A stretch of DNA of 12,028 nucleotides. It comes from an uncultured Prevotella sp. (GTDB taxonomy: Bacteria > Bacteroidota > Bacteroidia > Bacteroidales > Bacteroidaceae). Location: contig CAKQDQ010000074.1 in the NCBI GenBank assembly GCA_934229335.1, positions 1-12,028 of the forward strand, read 5' to 3'. Position numbers and translations under genes: made by a program. Shown piece by piece: positions 6,981-12,028 of this stretch (position 1 is the first letter of the stretch; every line of letters starts with the position of its first letter). The notes under the pieces were generated by a model. The model was not told the DNA's origin. It saw only the letters and a list, made by a program, of their open reading frames with translations, and searched no databases.

Positions 6981-7056
6981 GAGAGTGTAAAATAAACTGC
7001 GTTAAACTACTTTTATTGCAGCTTGACACAGTTTAGTTTACACTCTCTACACTCTC
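6981..7056. repeat. 19-bp imperfect inverted repeat with adjoining 9-bp tandem repeat
   Basis: The arm at 6981-6999 and the arm at 7029-7047 match as inverted copies at 18 of 19 positions, with a 29-base spacer. The end of the right arm, TACACTCTC (7039-7047), is repeated directly at 7048-7056, so the motif occurs once inverted and twice in tandem. TAAACT-like words also recur in the spacer. The repeat lies 70 bases beyond the methyltransferase stop and could be the 3' hairpin or terminator of that unit, although no good T-tract follows on the minus strand. Alternatively it may be a protein-binding or recombination site left by insertion of the accessory genes. Confidence 0.6.
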
Positions 7057-7125
7057 GTTTATCCTACATTCTCTATTCGTATAATCTGGCTACAGAAGAA
7101 CGTAAATCCATTGGCTATGTAGAGA

Positions 7126-10100
7126 TTAAGTGAAATTTTCTTCTATATAGCTCTGTTCATCAAGAGATAAGTCGTATAGTTTGAAAACTTTACGACTTAT
7201 CTCTTTTTCATTGATGGGTGAATCACCTTTAATAAGTCCTTCTACAAGCCTCTTAAAAATCAAATTTGTTTCAGAGCCTATTTGAGGAATTTGTATTGGT
7301 TCAATAGCCTGTACACTTACAAGCAAATCACCAGTGCCAGTCTTTGGAGCATCTTTAAGCAAATAGTGCCCCATTGGCGAATTTAATATGCAACATATAA
7401 ACTCAATATTTTCACCTGTGGCAAAGCAAGTGCTATCAAGTCCCAATATTTCATTGTCATTGTAGCAGAATCGAAGAATAGAACCTACTCTTTTCCATAA
7501 TATCTTTGGCTTAAAGAAATCCTCCCAATAGCTGATGCTATCCTGTGTTTCAAACCATTTGTTGTTGGTTTTCTTACGGGATTTAATCTTTTCTCCATTC
7601 ACATTGTGTACCTTGCCTGTTTGTTCCAGTCTTTCAATACCAAAAGAAAGAAGATAATTCTTCACAGCTGGGTACTGTTCAATGTCATAGTGACGTGATG
7701 GAAATGTGGCTATTAGATACAGTCCTGCCCAGTCGTACCCATACCTTTTAATATCCCTGCCACGAAGAATCGGTCGTATAAGTTCAGCCGTCCGCTTGCG
7801 TTCGTCCTCTGTTTGACAGTTGGCGAGTATCTCATCACGCTTCTCTGTAGAGATGATGAAGGCGTCGTTGCAACCAGTCTTTATTCCATAGTTAATCTGA
7901 ATGTCCCAATCTTTTAATGGCGTTCCTACCGCTTCTATCTTATGTTTAATACTCTGCTCTATGGCAGACAAGATTACCCATGAGTCAGAACCATGGAACT
8001 CACACTCTGATGCGTTTTGCTGCACATAAAGGCTCAAATTATTAATGCAATCCTTATCTTGCTTGTTGGTCTTTACACATAACGTTTTATGTTCGTTTGC
8101 TGCCTTCGCAAAGAGCAAGATATTAGCATCGACGGTAGCATTCTCGAATATCTTAACTCCCGCAAAATCTATAAGAATTTTAGGATCGGTGTTGTTAGCA
8201 AGGAACCCACGGGTCTTTTCGCCATAACCAGCGCGCATCCACTTGTTAGAAGTAATGTAACATAGGTGACCGCTTGACTTTAGTATCTGGTGTCCTCGCT
8301 CATAGAAAAGGCAATAGATGTCACCCTTACGTGCAAAGGTATTATAGTTACAACGCTCATATAGTGTTGCTAATTTACCACTATCGCTCTGTAGTTGTAT
8401 GTATGGCGGATTGCCGATAACGATATCGAATCCCCCCTTGGCGAACACATCCTTAAAGTACACGTGCCATAAGAAGAATCTATCATTAGGAATCTCCAGA
8501 TTGTTAACAGCATCCTGTACAGTCTTGTTACCTTCCGCGCAAATTCTGATATAGTCCTTAACGTAACTGTCTATCTGCTTGCGACGTTCATTACGCAACG
8601 TATGATCAGTAATACTAAAATATGACTTAACTAAATCTTGAATTGTTTTCTGTACATTCGTTTCTTCAAAAGAGAATGACAAGACACCGCGAGTCTTCTT
8701 AGTGTCCTTTCCTGTTTTCACCTCCTCAGAAGTAAGATTGAGGTCAACTCCCATAAAATTCTCGAGCAATGAATCACCCTGCATAATTTTGAAGTCAAGG
8801 TTAGGCAACGGCATAGGCTCTTTCTCGTCTATGATAAGAGCAAGCCAGAAACGGAGACGCGCAATATCTACTGCACCTTTCTCTATATCAACACCGTAGA
8901 TGTTATTCTGAATGATATGCCGTTTTATTTCCGCAGCATTGTCATGTGCAAAAACTTCGATAGCCTTACGACATTCGTAGAGTTCGCGCAACAATCCCAT
9001 AGGGAAAGCACCCGAACCAATGGCAGGGTCGCAAATCTTTACATCCTTCAACTTCTGGTCTATAGACAAAGCCAGTCCAGAAGTGGCATCACCAAGTACC
9101 TCTACGTTGTGAGTCTTCACAAAGTTGGCTATGCGTGCTTTTGTATCTTCTTCCTCTATACCAGTTTGCAGGTATGCCGTCAGAGACTCTTGACACATAT
9201 AGCGCACAATCTCTTTAGGAGTGTAGAACGCTCCCTTATCCTTATTATCCTCAAGAAGGTTCTCGAATATCTTACCGAGCATCTCAGGGTCAACACCCAC
9301 CTCGGCATCGTCTGGGTCGTTCTCGTCAACGGTAAAGTTATAACTATCAAAGAAGTCAAACAAAGTCTGGAACATCATGGCAGGGAAGCAAGAGTCAACC
9401 TCATCAATCTTCTCCTGTTGAAATAGTCCACCGTTAAGGTAAGGAATACAGTCAGCATTTGGGATATATTTCACTCCTACACCGTTAACCAGCGGTGCAG
9501 TACTACGGTCCTCTGGCTTAGTATTAAGCAGTCCGAAGAACATGGGTTCAAGCACCTTGTCGAGAAAATCGTCCTTTACCTCAGAGTTATAGAACAGGTC
9601 GTGCATATACCGCTGGTTACCAGCAAGCCACCCTTTGCTCTGCAGGAAATAAAGGAAGACGATACGTCCCATCATCTTCTTAATGTAGTCACGTACCAGT
9701 TTGTCGTTGCTTCCGAAAGAAGTGTAGAACTGCTCATCGGGTTCCTGAACCTGTTGTTCCACCCATTTGTTGTTCTTCTTAACATATTCCTTTCCCGTAA
9801 GGAATCTTACGAACCCAGCGTACTGTTTGCGATATTCGTCAAAGAAATCATCTGACAGGGCTTCTACCGAGAATGCTTCCTTTATCCTCTGCATTTCGTC
9901 AGCGTATTTCTGTAAAGCCTTGAAACGACCGACAGGCGTTTTATAGAATGCAGTTTCTTCACCGAACACGTAGGTAAAACGCTTAGTGTTCGTTGCCTCC
10001 CCCTTAATGTCACAAATCAAAGACAGACGCCAGTTCTTGCCATCATCGAATACGGCAAGGGCAGCGTCGAAACCGTAACGCAGGTAAGGAGAAATAAGGT

Positions 10101-10353
10101 TACGCAGTCCAACCTTACGACGCAATACCGAGCCGTCCTCCATCTTGTAAAAGAAGAAGCCCAATTCATATTTATCTTTAGTCGTCGTGCTACCGAGGAA
10201 GAATCCTTCATAATTGTCGTTATCTTCCAGTAAAGCCTCAGGCTCTATGCGCAGATGCTGTGCATGGAAATAATTTCTAAGGAACGTCTGCCAGTTAGCC
10301 AAGTTGAACTTAGACTGAAACAGTTTCAGAAAATCATCTTGAGTGTATTGCAT
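7126..10353 (-). CDS. Eco57I/PglX-like N6-adenine DNA methyltransferase
   Basis: At 1075 residues this is a large SAM-dependent methyltransferase of the gamma type. After an unrecognised N-terminal region (1-355), the helical entry segment GKIFENLLEDNKDKGAFYTP (360-379) precedes the SAM-binding motif DPAIGSGAFPMG (442-453), NNIYGVDIEKGAVDIARLR (483-501) and the catalytic motif IGNPPY (646-651) for adenine N6 methylation. Residues about 810-1020 (YGIKTGCNDAFII, LIRPILRGRDIKRYGYDW) resemble the TaqI-like target-recognition region of Eco57I-type enzymes. All motifs are intact, so it should be active. The target site cannot be read. No convincing PD-(D/E)XK nuclease motif is visible, so cleavage, if any, would need the helicase partner or another protein. 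It begins 20 bases after the helicase stop, so the two are surely co-transcribed. Close relatives are type IIG enzymes, BREX PglX and DISARM DrmMI. Confidence 0.88.
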   Translation of the reverse strand: MQYTQDDFLKLFQSKFNLANWQTFLRNYFHAQHLRIEPEALLEDNDNYEGFFLGSTTTKDKYELGFFFYKMEDGSVLRRKVGLRNLISPYLRYGFDAALAVFDDGKNWRLSLICDIKGEATNTKRFTYVFGEETAFYKTPVGRFKALQKYADEMQRIKEAFSVEALSDDFFDEYRKQYAGFVRFLTGKEYVKKNNKWVEQQVQEPDEQFYTSFGSNDKLVRDYIKKMMGRIVFLYFLQSKGWLAGNQRYMHDLFYNSEVKDDFLDKVLEPMFFGLLNTKPEDRSTAPLVNGVGVKYIPNADCIPYLNGGLFQQEKIDEVDSCFPAMMFQTLFDFFDSYNFTVDENDPDDAEVGVDPEMLGKIFENLLEDNKDKGAFYTPKEIVRYMCQESLTAYLQTGIEEEDTKARIANFVKTHNVEVLGDATSGLALSIDQKLKDVKICDPAIGSGAFPMGLLRELYECRKAIEVFAHDNAAEIKRHIIQNNIYGVDIEKGAVDIARLRFWLALIIDEKEPMPLPNLDFKIMQGDSLLENFMGVDLNLTSEEVKTGKDTKKTRGVLSFSFEETNVQKTIQDLVKSYFSITDHTLRNERRKQIDSYVKDYIRICAEGNKTVQDAVNNLEIPNDRFFLWHVYFKDVFAKGGFDIVIGNPPYIQLQSDSGKLATLYERCNYNTFARKGDIYCLFYERGHQILKSSGHLCYITSNKWMRAGYGEKTRGFLANNTDPKILIDFAGVKIFENATVDANILLFAKAANEHKTLCVKTNKQDKDCINNLSLYVQQNASECEFHGSDSWVILSAIEQSIKHKIEAVGTPLKDWDIQINYGIKTGCNDAFIISTEKRDEILANCQTEDERKRTAELIRPILRGRDIKRYGYDWAGLYLIATFPSRHYDIEQYPAVKNYLLSFGIERLEQTGKVHNVNGEKIKSRKKTNNKWFETQDSISYWEDFFKPKILWKRVGSILRFCYNDNEILGLDSTCFATGENIEFICCILNSPMGHYLLKDAPKTGTGDLLVSVQAIEPIQIPQIGSETNLIFKRLVEGLIKGDSPINEKEISRKVFKLYDLSLDEQSYIEENFT

Positions 10354-10373
10354 ATACTTACTTAGATTATGTT

Positions 10374-12028
10374 TTATATAAAGGTTTCTGATACGACTAT
10401 CTGAGGTTCAAACACGTCTTCGTTCTGCTCCTCATTGGTGTCAAGAGAGATGTTGTAACGATCATACAGTTTGTTAATTTTTTTAACTATCATCTCTACC
10501 GTCTCATCAGCAGAGTGCTGTTGCTTCTTTAGTAGACGCGAGAAACTAATAAGACTGGAGTTCAGACCAGTAAAGACGCTTAGGTTTGCAATATGCTCCA
10601 ATTTAGCTATCTTTTCCTCAGTCCGTATATCGTCTATATTCATGATGCTACGTCTCAGTCCACGCAATACGGACTGCGCCTCATTAATGCTCTTGTCTTT
10701 CTTCCTGCTGGCAATGCTGTCAGTATCAATCACGTTTGTAACCGCCTTCTTATAATTCTTTAGTGCGTTCTTGACATGAGTGTAATGATAATCCATAACC
10801 TCAGTGAAGTCACCAGCCCTCTCATCTTTATCAGCCTTCATGATGTCCATCGCGTTAAGGAAAGGAATAGACACCGCCTTGCCGTTAGAGTCCACAAGAT
10901 AATACTCAACCTTCAGAGGGGAGGACAAATAAACAATGGTGTTACCATGCACATCAATTTCGTCCGCTTTACATGCATCAGCCTTCCTAACCGTTCTGCT
11001 CTTCATCGGTAAGGCCTTAATCCTATTATAAAGTTTTCTGTCGGTACGATAAAGACTGCGCACCTCTTCCAGGAACTTTAGGTTTCGGTCTACAGCGTCT
11101 TGAATGTCAGGGTTAAACATCTGGAATTCCTTCACAATCTCCTCCTTAGAGTAAATCTGTGCGTCCTCACCGAAAGCCGAATGGAAACCCTGCATCTTGA
11201 TGAGAGCATTGCTGTATAGATGAATCTCGTTGTTGCCTTGTCTTGAAGGATAGAACATATAGTTATAAATCTTGTCGGCAACAGAACCGATACGGTTTAC
11301 TCGACCAATGCGTTGCATCAGTCGGGTGGCGTTCCATGGTGAGTCATAGTTTATTATAACGTTAGCCCTATGTAGATTAATTCCCTCCGCCAATACGTCA
11401 GACGTTACAACAATGTTGTAATCGTCAGTCTGTTCCGTACTGTTAGCGTCAAAACATTTGCGTATAATCTCCTGACGCATGTTACGGTTATTTGCACATA
11501 CGTCAAGAATGTCAGTGCGGTGCAAGCGTTCCTTAAGTTGTGTGGTAAGATAGTCTACGGTGTCTACGCTCTCCGAGAATATCACAAGTTTGCCCGTAGG
11601 GTTTAGGTCGCGGTTAAACAGTTCGTGACTTAACTTCTCAATGAAGAGTTCCAGTTTCGGGTCTTCGTTCACAGCATCCCACTGCAAGCATAACTGTTGC
11701 AGTTTCTCAGCGTCGTCACGCAGCATAGTAAGAAAAACATCGGCAAAGTCATCGCTCGTAAAGAGGGTGTCCTCTTTGTTCAACCCTTTCTCTACAGCAT
11801 ATTCAATGATTTTGTCCAGTTCCCAACCTTTCGCCTGCTTGTCCTTAACGTCAATGTCGGGCGCAATGATAATCTTGTTCTGCTCAAACATCTTTATCAT
11901 GTCTAAGGTAATGCGCAAGAAGGTGTGCAACGAGCGACGGAAAGCATAGAAACTACTCTCCAGTCGCTTAACCATGTGAACACGATAAATGCCAGTCAGC
12001 ATAGTGGCAACATGGTTAGCGGTAGGAT
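10374..12028 (-). CDS. SNF2-type superfamily 2 helicase, C-terminal part (cut by window edge)
   Basis: The frame is open from the right edge to the TAA at 10374-10376 and also upstream of the ATG at 12002, where it reads PTANHVAT, so that ATG is internal. The second RecA-like domain is visible: KLVIFSES (motif IV), TSDVLAEGINLHRA (motif V) and TRLMQRIGRVNRIGS (motif VI with the arginine fingers). The piece MVKRLESSFYAFRRSL before it is typical of large SNF2-like helicases found with restriction or DISARM genes. The last ~300 residues are helical and charged, with no recognised domain. Walker A, the DEAH box and any N-terminal nuclease such as a phospholipase D fold would lie beyond the right edge. 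It probably translocates on DNA with ATP and works with the methyltransferase that follows. DrmD of class 1 DISARM is one candidate family; a stand-alone restriction helicase is another. Confidence 0.85.
   Translation of the reverse strand, partial: PTANHVATMLTGIYRVHMVKRLESSFYAFRRSLHTFLRITLDMIKMFEQNKIIIAPDIDVKDKQAKGWELDKIIEYAVEKGLNKEDTLFTSDDFADVFLTMLRDDAEKLQQLCLQWDAVNEDPKLELFIEKLSHELFNRDLNPTGKLVIFSESVDTVDYLTTQLKERLHRTDILDVCANNRNMRQEIIRKCFDANSTEQTDDYNIVVTSDVLAEGINLHRANVIINYDSPWNATRLMQRIGRVNRIGSVADKIYNYMFYPSRQGNNEIHLYSNALIKMQGFHSAFGEDAQIYSKEEIVKEFQMFNPDIQDAVDRNLKFLEEVRSLYRTDRKLYNRIKALPMKSRTVRKADACKADEIDVHGNTIVYLSSPLKVEYYLVDSNGKAVSIPFLNAMDIMKADKDERAGDFTEVMDYHYTHVKNALKNYKKAVTNVIDTDSIASRKKDKSINEAQSVLRGLRRSIMNIDDIRTEEKIAKLEHIANLSVFTGLNSSLISFSRLLKKQQHSADETVEMIVKKINKLYDRYNISLDTNEEQNEDVFEPQIVVSETFI

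Noticed and set aside
6826..7029. Minus-strand 67-codon frame between the tRNA and the methyltransferase gene
   Set aside because: It reads through the tRNA terminator hairpin and into the inverted repeat, which explains its hydrophobic, low-complexity product.
8917..9426. Plus-strand 169-codon frame
   Set aside because: It is antisense to the SAM-binding half of the methyltransferase, whose motifs on the minus strand are continuous.
10374..12002. Helicase gene taken as complete with a start at 12002
   Set aside because: The frame continues upstream to the window edge with helicase-like sequence, and the first RecA domain would be missing. The gene is therefore cut by the edge.
1..12028. 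CRISPR array, insertion sequence or transposase
   Set aside because: I see no regularly spaced direct repeats, no transposase-like protein on either strand and no flanking inverted repeats of insertion-sequence type.

Overview
The window looks like chromosomal DNA of a Bacteroidales bacterium, most likely close to Prevotella. The signs are AT-rich intergenic DNA, three upstream regions carrying the Bacteroidetes -7 box TAnnTTTG instead of a sigma70-type -10, little Shine-Dalgarno sequence, and a gene set (ftsY, rimO, HU-family genes, a Bacteroidetes-like lon) that fits this order. The genus is an inference from style and content, not from a marker gene.

Left part (1-4500, all minus strand): a tightly packed five-gene run read right to left. 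It holds ftsY (signal recognition particle receptor), rimO (ribosomal protein S12 methylthiotransferase), a 93-residue HU-family DNA-binding protein, a 428-residue membrane protein with an N-terminal HU domain and a C-terminal LysM domain, and the start of lon (ATP-dependent protease, cut off by the left edge). Gaps are 32, -4, 53 and 26 bases. ftsY has its own -7 box, so the run is probably one operon joining protein targeting, ribosome modification, nucleoid organisation and protein quality control.

Middle (4429-7125): a divergent promoter region separates ftsY from a plus-strand long-chain acyl-CoA synthetase-like gene, which is followed by a long composite hairpin with a T-tract. About 450 bases of gene-poor DNA come next, with inverted repeats and a minus-strand stretch that may be a decayed small gene. 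Then comes tRNA-Arg(TCT), with its own promoter and a 14-bp terminator hairpin. Beyond it lies a 19-bp imperfect inverted repeat with a short tandem repeat.

Right part (7126-12028, minus strand): a two-gene DNA-modification or defence unit converging on the tRNA gene. The upstream gene is an SNF2/superfamily 2 helicase whose N-terminal part lies beyond the right edge. Twenty bases after its stop begins an Eco57I/PglX-like N6-adenine DNA methyltransferase of 1075 residues with a TaqI-like target-recognition region. The order helicase then methyltransferase resembles the drmD-drmMI pair of class 1 DISARM, but no other DISARM gene is visible on the tRNA side. The unit could be part of a larger system to the right or a stand-alone restriction-like pair. 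This is the accessory part of the window; the rest is ordinary core genome, apart from the HU-membrane-LysM protein, which is the most unusual architecture here.
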